A stretch of 43,422 nucleotides of DNA. Source: Spirochaetales bacterium (GTDB lineage Bacteria; Spirochaetota; Spirochaetia; DSM-27196; Salinispiraceae). The notes under the pieces are model-generated. The model had not been told where the DNA came from, ran no database searches, and was given only the letters and a program-made list of their open reading frames with translations. Positions 1 to 10,347 of the stretch are shown here, in pieces. The position numbers and the translations under genes are program-made. The stretch's first letter is position 1; each line of letters starts with the position of its first letter. The DNA is taken from assembly GCA_009991955.1 (NCBI GenBank), contig JAACWS010000027.1:1-43422 (forward strand), written 5' to 3'.

Positions 1-263
1 TTGCGAATATCGGAATCTTGTTCGGTCACCGAATCTTGGTCGATCCAAATATCGCCCTTGGAAAGGTTTTCGAGGCGATTAATACTTCGCAACAGGGTAC
101 TTTTTCCACTACCCGAGGGCCCAATAATAAGTACAACTTCCCCGGGTTTTACTTCCAGGCTTGCGTTTTTTACTGCCTCTAGGCTCCCAAATCGCTTGGT
201 GGCGTTCCGAATAGTAACCCTATTGTCGGTGGGAGGTAGGGGTTGGTTGTTATTTTTTGCCAC
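1..263 (-). CDS. Amino-acid ABC transporter ATP-binding protein (N-terminal part, runs off the window)
   Basis: Energises import of a polar amino acid by hydrolysing ATP on the cytoplasmic face of the permease encoded just upstream. Only the first 87 or so codons are present; the rest lies beyond base 1. The minus strand reads from a GTG at 263 as MAKNNNQP..., followed by a typical first strand and the Walker A motif GPSGSGKST at residues 48-56, then LLRSINRLE, as in the GlnQ/HisP/ArtP family. The start overlaps the last 14 bases of the permease gene, implying translational coupling. The signature and Walker B regions are not in the window, so the substrate cannot be told from this fragment. 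Confidence 0.9.
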   Translation of the reverse strand, partial: MAKNNNQPLPPTDNRVTIRNATKRFGSLEAVKNASLEVKPGEVVLIIGPSGSGKSTLLRSINRLENLSKGDIWIDQDSVTEQDSDIR

Positions 264-1077
264 GGGTGTCCATCCTTTCTTCGAGCATACCTACCAGCCG
301 GGAGAAAAAGAGGGTAAGCAGAAGATATACCAGGGCCACGATAGTGAAGGCTTCGAAATATTGAAAGGTAACCGAGGAATATTCTCGGGCTCGGCGTAGG
401 AGGTCAGAGACCGCAAGGATTGAGACCAGGGAGCTATCCTTGAGCATAGCGATAAACTCGTTTCCAATAGGGGGTAAAATGATGCGGATTGTTTGGGGTA
501 AAATCACCTTGCGAATAGCTTGTCGACGGCTGAGACCGAGGGCCAAGGCAGCCTCAAATTGTCCTCGCGGGACGGACTGGAGTCCGGCTCGGAAAATCTC
601 GCCCATATACGCACCGTAACAGATACTCATAGCCGTAATGGCGCTCGCCATTGGTGGCAGTTGGAGAAATCCGCCCAGGGCGAAATAGATATAGAAGAGT
701 TGTACCAAGAGAGGGATTCCCCGGATTACCTCGACATAGACCGTAGCTAGACGATTTATGAAGGCGATGCGAGAAATCCGCCCCAGGCCAGTAAAGAGCC
801 CAATGACTACCGAGAAGAGGATGGAGGTGACCGTAACTTGGAAGGTGACCAAGACTCCGTCGGGGATGAATCGAATGATTCGTAGGTAAGGGTCGGGTTT
901 TACCACCGGGAGAATGACGAGTAAGGACAGGGCCCCAAAAAAGGCGATGTTCCAGGCGCTGAGGATTGACCCATCGGCCCGGTCGGGAATGAGCTGCCCG
1001 TCGCCCACGTCAATTTTAACCTTGCCCCCCCGAGGGGAGGCAGGTTCATTTTTTGTGTCCGATTTTAGTAAAGCCAT
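250..1077 (-). CDS. Amino-acid ABC transporter permease (HisM/GlnP family)
   Basis: Inner-membrane channel subunit for a polar amino acid. The 275-residue protein has a cytoplasmic N-terminus of about 35 residues, a first membrane span (about 42-62), and the conserved HisM/GlnP block from about residue 78 on: [21 protein letters not shown], then [15 protein letters not shown] and the EAA loop [21 protein letters not shown]. The ATG at 1077 lies inside the end of the binding-protein gene (13-base overlap) and the 3' end overlaps the ATPase start, so the order is binding protein, permease, ATPase in one operon. A single permease gene suggests a homodimer, as in many GlnP-type systems. Family assignment is firm; the substrate is unknown. 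Confidence 0.93.
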   Translation of the reverse strand: MALLKSDTKNEPASPRGGKVKIDVGDGQLIPDRADGSILSAWNIAFFGALSLLVILPVVKPDPYLRIIRFIPDGVLVTFQVTVTSILFSVVIGLFTGLGRISRIAFINRLATVYVEVIRGIPLLVQLFYIYFALGGFLQLPPMASAITAMSICYGAYMGEIFRAGLQSVPRGQFEAALALGLSRRQAIRKVILPQTIRIILPPIGNEFIAMLKDSSLVSILAVSDLLRRAREYSSVTFQYFEAFTIVALVYLLLTLFFSRLVGMLEERMDTRGKK

Positions 1078-1841
1078 TTCGCCTTAATTTGTTCCAGGGT
1101 ACCGTTGGCTGTAATTGTCGCTAGGCCTTGGTTTACCAGGTCGAGAACTTCGCTATTGCCTTTTCGAACTACAACACCATAGAATTCTTCGGTGAAGGGG
1201 TCACCAACAATTTTGAGGGTGTTGGCGTAGTTTTCGTTTTGGAGGGCAAAGTCTGCCGCAATAGGTCCGTCGGCTACAACCGCATCCAGGTCTCCCCGGG
1301 CGAGGGCTGCAATAGCCAAGCCAATTTCGTCGTAATTCTGAAGGCTTGCTCCGGCGATATCAGAAATTGCAAAGGCCCCGGTTGTACCTTGTTGGGCACC
1401 GGCTTTCTTGCCAGCCAAATCAGCAGGACCAGAAATGTTGTTGGTCGAGTTTCGAACCACAATAACCTGACCGGCGTTGACGTAGGGGTTTGAAAAGTCG
1501 TATTGGAGCTTTCGTTCGTCGGTAATGGTAACCGAACTAATAACTGCGTCGTATTGGTTGTTGGCCAAGCCGGCAAAGATTCCGTCCCAAGCGGTGTTCT
1601 TAATTTCGGGAACAAAACCTGCGGCGTCCCCAATAGCGTTGATGAGGTCGATCGAGAATCCAATGACCTCGCCGCTAGTTTCATCGACAAATTCCATTGG
1701 GGGCCAGGTTGCGTCGCTGGCAAAGGTGAAAATTCGACTGCCGTCGGCGGTGGTTGCAGCTTGGCGGCCACCCCCAGCAAAGACGGTCATTCCGACCATG
1801 AGCAAAAGTCCCAAAAGGGCGAATACTTTTCGTTGTTTCAT
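1065..1841 (-). CDS. Amino-acid ABC transporter substrate-binding protein (SBP_bac_3)
   Basis: Periplasmic receptor that delivers an amino acid to the permease encoded downstream. The 258-residue protein has a signal peptide (basic MKQRK, hydrophobic core to about residue 21) ending in TVFAGGGRQ. There is no lipobox cysteine, so cleavage after FA by signal peptidase I is the simplest reading. The mature part shows the SBP_bac_3 pattern: FTFASDATWPPMEFVD, GFSIDLINAIG, AWDGIFAGLANNQYDAVISSVTIT, RKLQYDFSNPY, GKKAGAQQGTTG and DLDAVVADGP. This resembles the HisJ/GlnH/ArtJ group. An AGGAGG ribosome site precedes the ATG. First gene of the operon. Confidence 0.93.
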   Translation of the reverse strand: MKQRKVFALLGLLLMVGMTVFAGGGRQAATTADGSRIFTFASDATWPPMEFVDETSGEVIGFSIDLINAIGDAAGFVPEIKNTAWDGIFAGLANNQYDAVISSVTITDERKLQYDFSNPYVNAGQVIVVRNSTNNISGPADLAGKKAGAQQGTTGAFAISDIAGASLQNYDEIGLAIAALARGDLDAVVADGPIAADFALQNENYANTLKIVGDPFTEEFYGVVVRKGNSEVLDLVNQGLATITANGTLEQIKAKWLY

Positions 1842-1884
1842 TGAAACAATCCTCCTAACGTATAAATATGCATGTTGCTTGCAA

Positions 1885-1913
1885 ATTATACGAAAATCTC
1901 GGGAGAAAGGAAA
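1885..1913 (-). promoter_or_regulatory. Probable sigma-70 promoter of the amino-acid ABC operon
   Basis: The minus strand reads TTTCCT, 17 bases, then a consensus TATAAT (1890 to 1885), about 45 bases before the ATG at 1841. The -35 is weak, so activation or an alternative start nearby is possible. The leader contains AGGAGG close to the start codon. Confidence 0.5.
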
Positions 1914-1929
1914 GTGGTGTGGGTCATTA

Positions 1930-3028
1930 TTACTTTCGGATAACTACTTTAAACATACCACCGTCGCGTTCGTCTATGAAGTCGATATCTGGATAGGCTT
2001 TGACCGCTCGCCGTATTCCATTTCCTAATCCCCTATAGGGTAGGAGTTTTGTCGCGAAAGATGCTAGAATCGAGTTTCGTATATTCGAGTTTCCAGATTT
2101 TATATTCTCGATAGTAAGATTATTGGGTAAGTGGCCCGGACTTATAATTTCTATTCGGTTACCAAAGACAAAAATCCTTATAGGCGCAGAAACAAAATAG
2201 TCTCGATGAATAAGAGCATTTGCTACAAGTTCCTCAAAGACAATTTTCGGTACTTCCGGGACACCTAAGGAATTAACCGATTGCCCAGCCTGTTCGTGCC
2301 TGGTATTCATCAGCAGAAACGCAACTGTGTGTTGGAATACCTCTGCGAGGGTACCAGTAATATCACGGCTATCGATATAGTTTTCGACATCGATATCATT
2401 TCCCGGATAGGATACGGCTTTCACAATAAACTGGGGCACGAAGTAGTGGGTGTCTTTACCGAATAACAAAGCTCCAGCCAAATTTATCACGCCGTTTCTC
2501 GATAAGTTCATATTTTCAAGAATCGTTGGCAAACGATTTTCCTGGGAACTGAAGTCTTCTTCAAACTCTTTTTTGTAGAAGTTCGAAAAAACCGATAGAT
2601 TAATGTGTTCCGCCGTCATTCTTTCTACGGGTATTTCATCTCCGTGGATGAGGCCAGAACTCTGGAACATCCGTTGTATTTCTTCCCTGCTGGTAACTTT
2701 TTGTTTATTGCCTGCACTTTTTACCCAGAAGACTCCGGAATTATCCATGTAGGGTTTATTGAGGCCCTTTGCCACAGTAACTACCATCACCAGACCGTCG
2801 GGATGTAGCATTTGCTATCAGATTATTGAACCGATGGATATCATCCGTCGTTAAGCCCGTGACCCTAAGGGTTTTGTCGTCAACGCCTATGATTATTTTC
2901 CCCCCTTCCGAGTTACTAAAAGCGACTAATTCGGCAGCGAGATCGTTCACGTTGTAAAAATTCGACTTAAATTGATATCGGCTGTCTTCACCGCGGGCGA
3001 TTATTTCTATAAGTTCTGCGGCTTCCAT
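1930..3028 (-). pseudogene. Broken AlbA_2 / RecG-like putative transcriptional regulator
   Basis: Two consecutive minus-strand reading frames together make one family member (Schlafen AlbA_2 domain followed by an HATPase_c_4-type domain). The first part starts at 3028 behind an AAGGAGA site and gives MEAAELIEIIARGEDSRYQF..., with AELVAFSNSEGGKIIIGVDD, ending its homology at NNLIANAT. The second part, in another frame from about 2811, resumes with HPDGLVMVVTVAKG..KPYMD..GVFWVK, then LVANALIHRDYF and GLGNGIRRA. By family comparison about 15-20 residues are missing at the junction near 2805-2815, so this looks like a short deletion that also shifted the frame rather than a one-base slip. The second half has no convincing start of its own. 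Probably non-functional unless the junction is an assembly error. Confidence 0.75.
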
Positions 3029-3095
3029 ATCTACCAGTCTCCTTAGGATTAACCTTCAGGCACGTTAATGTAATCTGTTTTCCCTCTCCACGCAA

Positions 3096-3124
3096 TTCCC
3101 AGACCCCCAATTTCCGGGTATCCT
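3096..3124 (+). promoter_or_regulatory. Candidate leaderless promoter of pyrC
   Basis: TTCCCA (3096-3101), a 17-base spacer and TATCCT (3119-3124) stand 7 bases before the pyrC ATG at 3132. No Shine-Dalgarno sequence is visible, so transcription would begin at or next to the start codon. On the other strand ACGCAA (3090-3095) reads TTGCGT with a TACATT 17 bases further on, a possible -35/-10 pair for the divergent broken regulator. Confidence 0.45.
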
Positions 3125-3131
3125 CTCAGTC

Positions 3132-4193
3132 ATGACCAGACCAGAAATCCTCATAGAAATTCCAAAACCCGACGACTTTCATATCCACCTTCGCCAAGGG
3201 GCAGAACTCCAACAGTATACCCACGATGTAGCCCGCTCATTTCGACGGGTTCTGGCCATGCCAAACACCCTTCCACCCCTCAAAACCCCTGAGGACCTAA
3301 GAGACTATCGCGCCCAGATAACAAAAGCAGCTGGGGTAATCGGCCTGTTCGAGGAGTTCACCCCCCTTCTTACCTTCAAGCTCGGATCCGACGTCCCCGC
3401 TACCTCGGTAGCCGCTCTTAAAAAGGCAGGGGCCGTGGCGGGTAAGCTCTATCCCCAGGGGGCGACGACGAACTCCGAGGATGGGGTCCAGGACCTGGGG
3501 GAAATGTACCCCCTCATCGAAGCCATGGAGGCCGAGGACTTGGTTCTGTGTATTCATGGCGAGGATCCCACGGCGTTTTCTTTAAACCGAGAAGCAGCGT
3601 TCTTACCCAAGGTCGCCCAGTTGGTGCAAGATTTTCCCCGGCTCCGAATTGTTATGGAGCACATTACCACCTCCGATGCCGTAACGGCCCTGAATTCTTT
3701 TCCCGATCGGGTTGGGGCAACCATTACTCTTCATCACTTACTCAATAACTTAGACGATCTTATTGGGGGATTCTTAAACCCCCATTTGTTTTGTAAGCCC
3801 GTCCTAAAGGCTCCAAACCACCAACAGGCCCTTGTGGCCGCGGTGCTCCAGGGGCACCCAAAAATCTTTTTTGGCAGCGATTCGGCGCCCCACGCTGTGG
3901 ACCAGAAAGAGTGTGCAGTGGGATGCGCGGGGGTGTACACTGCACCGGTGGCTCTGCCGCTTTTGGCGGAATTTTTCCGGGCTGGGGATTTTCTGCAAGG
4001 GCTGGAACCCTTTATCTGTCACCGGGGGGCCGATTTTTATGGCCTACCCCGGGCAGGGAGTCTTGCTTCCGACCCCCAGGTGGCCTTGGTGGCCGAACCC
4101 TGGACGGTACCGGCCCGTTATGGCCGGGTGGTTTCCTACGCTGCAGGTTCGACGGTTCCCTACCGAGTCGAGACCCGGGAGGTGCAGAAATGA
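3132..4193 (+). CDS. pyrC: Dihydroorotase, class II (PyrC)
   Basis: Catalyses the reversible cyclisation of N-carbamoyl-aspartate to dihydroorotate in pyrimidine synthesis, in the cytoplasm. The 353-residue length fits the E. coli PyrC class. Zinc-site and catalytic residues are visible: H17 and H19 in PDDFHIHLRQG, the carboxylated-lysine candidate K105 in AGKLYPQGATTNS, H142 in CIHGED, H177 in MEHITT, and D250 with H254 in FGSDSAPH. The substrate motif MPNTLPPL is also present. No ribosome site precedes the ATG; a -10-like hexamer sits 7 bases upstream instead. The stop codon overlaps the start of hisA (ATGA), so a pyrimidine gene heads a histidine-gene transcript. Confidence 0.96.
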   Translation: MTRPEILIEIPKPDDFHIHLRQGAELQQYTHDVARSFRRVLAMPNTLPPLKTPEDLRDYRAQITKAAGVIGLFEEFTPLLTFKLGSDVPATSVAALKKAGAVAGKLYPQGATTNSEDGVQDLGEMYPLIEAMEAEDLVLCIHGEDPTAFSLNREAAFLPKVAQLVQDFPRLRIVMEHITTSDAVTALNSFPDRVGATITLHHLLNNLDDLIGGFLNPHLFCKPVLKAPNHQQALVAAVLQGHPKIFFGSDSAPHAVDQKECAVGCAGVYTAPVALPLLAEFFRAGDFLQGLEPFICHRGADFYGLPRAGSLASDPQVALVAEPWTVPARYGRVVSYAAGSTVPYRVETREVQK

Positions 4194-4990
4194 CCATTAT
4201 TCCTGCCATAGACATGTTGGATGGTAAGGTCGTTCGCCTCCTTCACGGTCGCTACGACGCGGTTACCGAGTACGGCACCGACCCAGTCGATTCTGCCAAG
4301 GCCTTGGCCGATGTAGGTGCGATGCGAATCCATCTTGTAGACCTCAACGCCGCCCGGGCCAAGGCCGATGGCAGCGACCGGGACCTGGTGCGAAGTAATC
4401 GAAAGATTATGGAAAAGATCCGCGCCCAGGTTGGGGTAACTCTGGAAGTGGGAGGTGGCATACGAACCCGGGAGGATGCCCACGAGCTGGTTGACCGGGG
4501 AATCGATAGGCTCATTCTTGGCACCAGCTTCGCCAAAAATCCCGCCCTGGCCGCCCAGTGGACCCAGGAGTTTGGTCCCCGGTTCATCGCCGGAATCGAT
4601 GCCCGGGATGGCCGGGTCCAGGTGGCAGGGTGGGAGTCCGAGGCTGGACCCGGAGGCCTGGCCGATACCGAACTGGCAACCCAGGCCCGGGAGCAAGGAA
4701 TTGTAGCGATCGTGTATACAAATATCGCCCAGGATGGAACCCTGGCGGGCCCAGATCTGGTTCGGACCCAAGAAATCGCCCGGGTATCCGGTTTGCCGGT
4801 TATAATTAGTGGTGGAATTGGGACCGATGCTCATATCCATGAGGTTATAACAAAGGAAAAGGCCCGTCAGACCGATGAACATACCCCGGGAGAAATTGTT
4901 GGAATCATCACCGGAAAGGCCTACTACGAAGGGAAAATTGACCTTCCAGACCTTTTCAAGACTTATCCCCAAATCCAAGGAGCGTGGTAA
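4190..4990 (+). CDS. hisA: ProFAR isomerase HisA
   Basis: Isomerises ProFAR to PRFAR, the fourth step of histidine synthesis, as a (beta/alpha)8 barrel. From ATG 4190 the product is 266 residues, a little longer than the usual 240-250. Expected features are seen: IIPAIDMLDGKVVRL with general-base D8, EVGGGIRT near 86-93, the second catalytic aspartate D137 in FIAGIDARDG, and the phosphate-binding VIISGGIGT near the C-terminus. The reading frame stays open far upstream, but homology begins here and GGGAGGT lies just upstream. The start overlaps the pyrC stop (ATGA) and the stop overlaps the next start (TAATG), so the three genes are translationally coupled. Confidence 0.96.
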   Translation: MTIIPAIDMLDGKVVRLLHGRYDAVTEYGTDPVDSAKALADVGAMRIHLVDLNAARAKADGSDRDLVRSNRKIMEKIRAQVGVTLEVGGGIRTREDAHELVDRGIDRLILGTSFAKNPALAAQWTQEFGPRFIAGIDARDGRVQVAGWESEAGPGGLADTELATQAREQGIVAIVYTNIAQDGTLAGPDLVRTQEIARVSGLPVIISGGIGTDAHIHEVITKEKARQTDEHTPGEIVGIITGKAYYEGKIDLPDLFKTYPQIQGAW

Positions 4991-5586
4991 TGATTACCCC
5001 CGAAACCGATGGCCCGGTGAGGCCAGTTCTCATTTTTAATCCCGAAGACGAAATGATCGCCTGTGCCCTCATCAACGACAAGGGCTACGCAAAATCGCGA
5101 GAAAGGGGCGAGCTTTGGACCCTCGATGGATCCACCGGCAGGCTGTTACCCTGGGTTGGTGGCGGCCAAATTGTCGGTTTGTCCCAGGAGGGCGGCTGGG
5201 CGGCAGCGGTAGTAGAGGGTGCGGTTCTGCCCGAGGAATCCGAAGAGACCCAGACTTCCCCACCAAACCCTGGTCCCGAAACACTGGGAGGAGTGGAAAG
5301 TTCCGATTCACTCCCCGACGCCAGCAGAATTCTTGGGGACCTCGAACAACTCATTCTTTCCCGCAAGACTCAGATGCCCGAAGGTAGCTACACAACCCAC
5401 CTTTTCGAAAAAGGCGAAGACAAAATCCGCAAGAAAGCCGGCGAAGAAGCTATCGAACTCCTTTTAGCCCGGTCGGACGAGGAGTTGGTCAGCGAGACTG
5501 CGGACTTTCTCTATCACTTGTTGGTACTATTTGCAGAAAAAAATATCCCCTTTCGCCAGGTCCTGAGGGAACTGGGGAAGCGATGA
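4990..5586 (+). CDS. hisE: Phosphoribosyl-ATP pyrophosphatase (HisE) with a degenerate HisI-like N-terminal domain
   Basis: The C-terminal half (about residues 110-198) is a normal HisE domain hydrolysing PR-ATP to PR-AMP: LEQLILSRK, GSYTTHLFEKGEDKIRKKAGEE, then ETADFLYHLLVLF with its acidic metal ligands. The N-terminal part aligns with the HisI cyclohydrolase fold only through stretches such as YAKSRERGELWTLDGSTG. The HisI metal ligands (DCDxD and the CH...SC cysteines) are absent, so PR-AMP cyclohydrolase activity is not expected. A proline- and acid-rich linker joins the halves. I chose ATG 4990, which has AAGGAG 7 bases upstream, over GTG 4984, which has almost no spacing. It overlaps the hisA stop. 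Confidence 0.88.
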   Translation: MITPETDGPVRPVLIFNPEDEMIACALINDKGYAKSRERGELWTLDGSTGRLLPWVGGGQIVGLSQEGGWAAAVVEGAVLPEESEETQTSPPNPGPETLGGVESSDSLPDASRILGDLEQLILSRKTQMPEGSYTTHLFEKGEDKIRKKAGEEAIELLLARSDEELVSETADFLYHLLVLFAEKNIPFRQVLRELGKR

Positions 5587-5588
5587 TA

Positions 5589-5610
5589 GTGCACCAAAGC
5601 TTGGGGGCAC
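5589..5610 (+). repeat. Single copy of the CAAAGCTTG intergenic repeat
   Basis: The motif GTGCACCAAAGCTTGGGGG lies between hisE and the SDR gene. It matches, with few changes, the two inverted copies that bound the element at 11043-11185. Here it closes on itself through TAGTGC..GCACGCTA into a weak hairpin. Confidence 0.5.
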
Positions 5611-5628
5611 GCTAATAAAGGAAGACTC

Positions 5629-6366
5629 ATGGCAAAAGAAGAAGGAAAGGATCTATGGCTCGTTACCGGAGCTTCTCGAGGTTTGGGAAGCCACATTTTG
5701 GCCCAGTTAGGACTTGGGGGTGCCGAGGTTTACGACCTTAGCCGGTCCGGGGAGGGCCCGAATCACCGAGCCCTCGATGTATCTCAACCTGCCGAGACCG
5801 CTCGCGTAATTGAGGCGGTTTTAAACGAACTCCTGGGTTCTGGGCGATATCGATCGGTTGGCCTCATTCATAACGCGGCGGTAATTTCTCCTATCAAAAA
5901 AATCGAATCCCTCGACGCCCAGGATGCAAAGGTGCACCTCCAGACAAACCTGGTGAGCTTTTTTGCCCTGGCCTCGGCTTTTGTGGGTGGGGTCAAGAAA
6001 TCGGGACTACCGGGGACCCTGGCCTTCGTATCTTCGGGAGCTGCGGTTCGGGGTATACCTGGGTGGGGTTTGTACTGTGCGGCCAAGGCCGGGGGAGAGC
6101 AAATTATTCGGGTCCTTGCTCAGGAGGCTGGGGAGTTTCTAATGCCCTTTATTTTTGATCCTGGTATCATGGATACGGTCATGCAAGAAGAAATTCGAAG
6201 CTCTACCGAAGAAGATTTTCCTCTGGTCTCCCAGTTCCGGGGCTACCACGATACGGGTAAGCTCCAGGCTCCTGCAGAGGTGGCCCGGAAGTTGGTTAAA
6301 CTTTTGGCCGGAGATTATGGGCCCCTGGAAGCGGGAACCCGTTACTCCGCCAGGGACCTGGTCTAG
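5629..6366 (+). CDS. SDR-family oxidoreductase (sepiapterin/benzil reductase-like)
   Basis: NAD(P)H-dependent short-chain dehydrogenase of unknown substrate. The 245-residue cytoplasmic protein has the Rossmann glycine motif TGASRGLG at about residues 14-21, an NAA-type motif (HNAAVISP), the catalytic serine in AFVSSGAA and the catalytic YxxxK in LYCAAKAG. The segment FDPGIMDTVMQEEIR, with its long C-terminal specificity loop, resembles sepiapterin reductase and bacterial benzil reductase more than fatty-acid FabG. It has its own AAGGAAG site 42 bases after hisE and lies on the pyrC-his transcript, but nothing shows a link to histidine or pyrimidine synthesis. It converges on trpS with only 9 bases between stops and no terminator visible. 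Confidence 0.88.
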   Translation: MAKEEGKDLWLVTGASRGLGSHILAQLGLGGAEVYDLSRSGEGPNHRALDVSQPAETARVIEAVLNELLGSGRYRSVGLIHNAAVISPIKKIESLDAQDAKVHLQTNLVSFFALASAFVGGVKKSGLPGTLAFVSSGAAVRGIPGWGLYCAAKAGGEQIIRVLAQEAGEFLMPFIFDPGIMDTVMQEEIRSSTEEDFPLVSQFRGYHDTGKLQAPAEVARKLVKLLAGDYGPLEAGTRYSARDLV

Positions 6367-6375
6367 GGCCGGGTA

Positions 6376-8575
<2,200 letters not shown>

Positions 8576-8627
8576 CTACCGGGAGATGACAATTTGGGCA
8601 AGAGAAGGAGAAGTAGCAAAGAACTAG

Positions 8628-8656
8628 TTTCCAGATACGCTCTTCCTTGCTATACT
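8628..8656 (+). promoter_or_regulatory. Probable promoter of the HDOD gene
   Basis: TTTCCA (8628-8633), 17 bases, TATACT (8651-8656), about 35 bases before the ATG. The -35 is weak. The rest of the 8540-8690 spacer must also hold the leuB promoter, which I could not place. Confidence 0.45.
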
Positions 8657-8690
8657 ACCAAATAGTAAATAAGGGAGATTAGGTACTTGT

Positions 8691-10175
8691 ATGAATTTTG
8701 ATCCGGAAAAAGTCCGACAGGCCGCCCGCAAGGCAATACCCCTTACGATCAAGACCTACACCCTACCCCACGATCTAGAAATCCAACTGGAAGAAATACT
8801 CCACATTTTCCTCGAAGAAATCGGCCAAGAGGCAATAAAAGACGCAATATTCTATTGCCTTCGGGAGTTGGCGGTTAACGCCAAAAAGGCAAATACCAAA
8901 AGGGTATTTTTCCACGAGCGAGGACTGAATCTTCTCGATCCTAACGACTACAAGACCGGAATGGAGAGTTTCAAAGAAGACACCCTGGGGAATATTCAAC
9001 ACTACCTCAAGCTTCAAGAGGAGTCGGATCTGTATATTAAGATTCGTTTTGAACTGAAGGGTGGAATTCTCAACATGTTCGTCGCGAATAACACGGAAAT
9101 TACCAAAAAGGAACAGATGCGGGTGTATGACCGAATTGCTCGAGCCCGGGTGTTTAGTTCTATGGAAGAAGCCTTTTCTTTGGTTCTCGACGATAGCGAA
9201 GGTGCGGGACTGGGGATTGTTATTATGATTCTCATGCTTCGAAAGATCGGTCTGGATGAGGATGCTTTCGACATAGACACCGAGGCAGGAGAGACCGTTG
9301 CCCGGTTAAGCATTCCCATGTCTCAGTTGCGCTCCACGAACCTGGACGAGGTCAGCGAGCTGTTGGTGTCCCGGATAGAATCGATTCCCCAGTTCCCGGA
9401 GAACGTAGCAACCCTGCAGCGGCAACTCGGTGACCCGGACATAGAAATGGGCGATATTGCTCGGTCTATAGCAACCGACCCCGCTATGACCGCGGATTTA
9501 CTGAAGCTGGTAAACTCGGCTGCCTTTATGTTGCCCAAGAGGGTGGAGAATATTTCCGAGGCAGTAAAGCTCGTGGGCCTTCGAGCCCTTAAGAATCTGC
9601 TCTACTCCTACGGGACCCAAAAGGTCTTAGGTGACGAGAATGACGATACCCGGGGCCTTTGGGATCATAGCTACAAAACGGCGTTTTTCTCCTATACCCT
9701 GACTCGAAGTATGCTCAAGCGGAAAGACTTACTCGACGACGCCTACGTCGGTGGAATTCTACACGACATTGGTAAGCTCATTTTTTCCTCGGTTCACCCC
9801 GAGTTACTTCGCAATATTAAACGGTTCTGTGAAGAGCGTAGTATTCCTACGGTTATATTTGAAGATATTTCTGCGGGTCTTAATCACGCAGAAATTGGGG
9901 CTCGAATCGCGGAAAAGTGGAATTTCCCTGCCCCGTTGGTAGCGGCAATTCGTTTCCATCACGAGCCCTCCGAGTGTCCAACGGTTCACCGAACTATCGC
10001 CTCCATCGTCTATATTGCTAATCTCATGGCGCAAGATCCCGATGAAGTACGGACCCTCGACGATCTCGACCCCGAGGCCTTGAACTGTTTTGGTTTTACG
10101 AACTTTAGCCAATTCGACCACGTACGTACTCGCCTGAATACGGCCTTTATCCAGGAAAGCGCCCAAAGGGAATAG
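8691..10175 (+). CDS. HDOD-domain signalling protein with an N-terminal GHKL-ATPase-like domain
   Basis: Probable cytoplasmic regulator; exact role unknown. The 494 residues split in two. Residues 1 to about 210 carry an N-box-like helix LRELAVNAKKAN (about 67-78) and a later glycine-rich DDSEGAGLGIVI, as in GHKL (histidine-kinase-type) ATPase folds, but no clear DxGxG box, so ATP binding is uncertain. Residues about 225-430 form an HDOD domain: SIPQFPENVATLQRQLGDPD, TADLLKLVNSAAF, ISEAVKLVGLRALKNLL, GGILHDIGKLIF and LNHAEIGARIAEKWNFP. HDOD proteins often act in second-messenger, chemotaxis or motility control. Monocistronic, with AGGT 6 bases before the ATG and a weaker AAGGGAG further up. 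Confidence 0.85.
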   Translation: MNFDPEKVRQAARKAIPLTIKTYTLPHDLEIQLEEILHIFLEEIGQEAIKDAIFYCLRELAVNAKKANTKRVFFHERGLNLLDPNDYKTGMESFKEDTLGNIQHYLKLQEESDLYIKIRFELKGGILNMFVANNTEITKKEQMRVYDRIARARVFSSMEEAFSLVLDDSEGAGLGIVIMILMLRKIGLDEDAFDIDTEAGETVARLSIPMSQLRSTNLDEVSELLVSRIESIPQFPENVATLQRQLGDPDIEMGDIARSIATDPAMTADLLKLVNSAAFMLPKRVENISEAVKLVGLRALKNLLYSYGTQKVLGDENDDTRGLWDHSYKTAFFSYTLTRSMLKRKDLLDDAYVGGILHDIGKLIFSSVHPELLRNIKRFCEERSIPTVIFEDISAGLNHAEIGARIAEKWNFPAPLVAAIRFHHEPSECPTVHRTIASIVYIANLMAQDPDEVRTLDDLDPEALNCFGFTNFSQFDHVRTRLNTAFIQESAQRE

Positions 10176-10205
10176 TCCTCCCAGGTCCCCACTAGTTAAA
10201 AGCCC

Positions 10206-10233
10206 TTGACATAGATATTCATCTATATATAAT
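10206..10233 (+). promoter_or_regulatory. Strong sigma-70 promoter of the glutaredoxin-osmC unit
   Basis: Consensus TTGACA (10206-10211), a 16-base AT-rich spacer and consensus TATAAT (10228-10233). This is the best -35/-10 pair in the window. It predicts a leader of about 120 bases before the ATG at 10363. Confidence 0.8.
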
Positions 10234-10258
10234 TTAATATATATACTTGGATGAGGGA

Positions 10259-10347
10259 CCTCGAAAAACCTTTCTTCTTAATCGACCCGTGATCTTCAGT
10301 CATTGCGTTGCAATGACCAACGTGGCCAGAAAAATGCATTTTCGAGG
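10259..10347 (+). promoter_or_regulatory. Structured 5' leader (candidate cis-regulatory RNA or operator)
   Basis: A 9-bp closing stem pairs CCTCGAAAA (10259-10267) with TTTTCGAGG (10339-10347). Inside it an 8-bp perfect hairpin, GTCATTGC / GCAATGAC with loop GTT, spans 10299-10317. The 3' arm of the outer stem is also part of the palindrome AAAATGCATTTT (10331-10342), which could form a competing hairpin. The ribosome site GGAGG follows 4 bases after the outer stem. The inner palindrome could instead be a protein-binding site. I do not recognise a known riboswitch class. Confidence 0.5.

Noticed and set aside
1274-1780. Antisense or alternative-frame products within the amino-acid binding-protein gene
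   Set aside because: Overlap a clear SBP_bac_3 gene and resemble no protein family.
3911-4189. Upstream extension of the hisA frame within pyrC
   Set aside because: Open by chance; no homology, and HisA begins at the ATG at 4190 with a ribosome site.
4160-4978. Long antisense open frame opposite hisA (272 codons)
   Set aside because: Shadow of the GC-rich codon pattern of hisA; low-complexity translation, no recognisable domain or ribosome site.
5629-6366. SDR gene as fatty-acid FabG
   Set aside because: The C-terminal specificity region (FDPGIMDTVMQEEIR) fits sepiapterin/benzil reductases better, and no fatty-acid genes are near.
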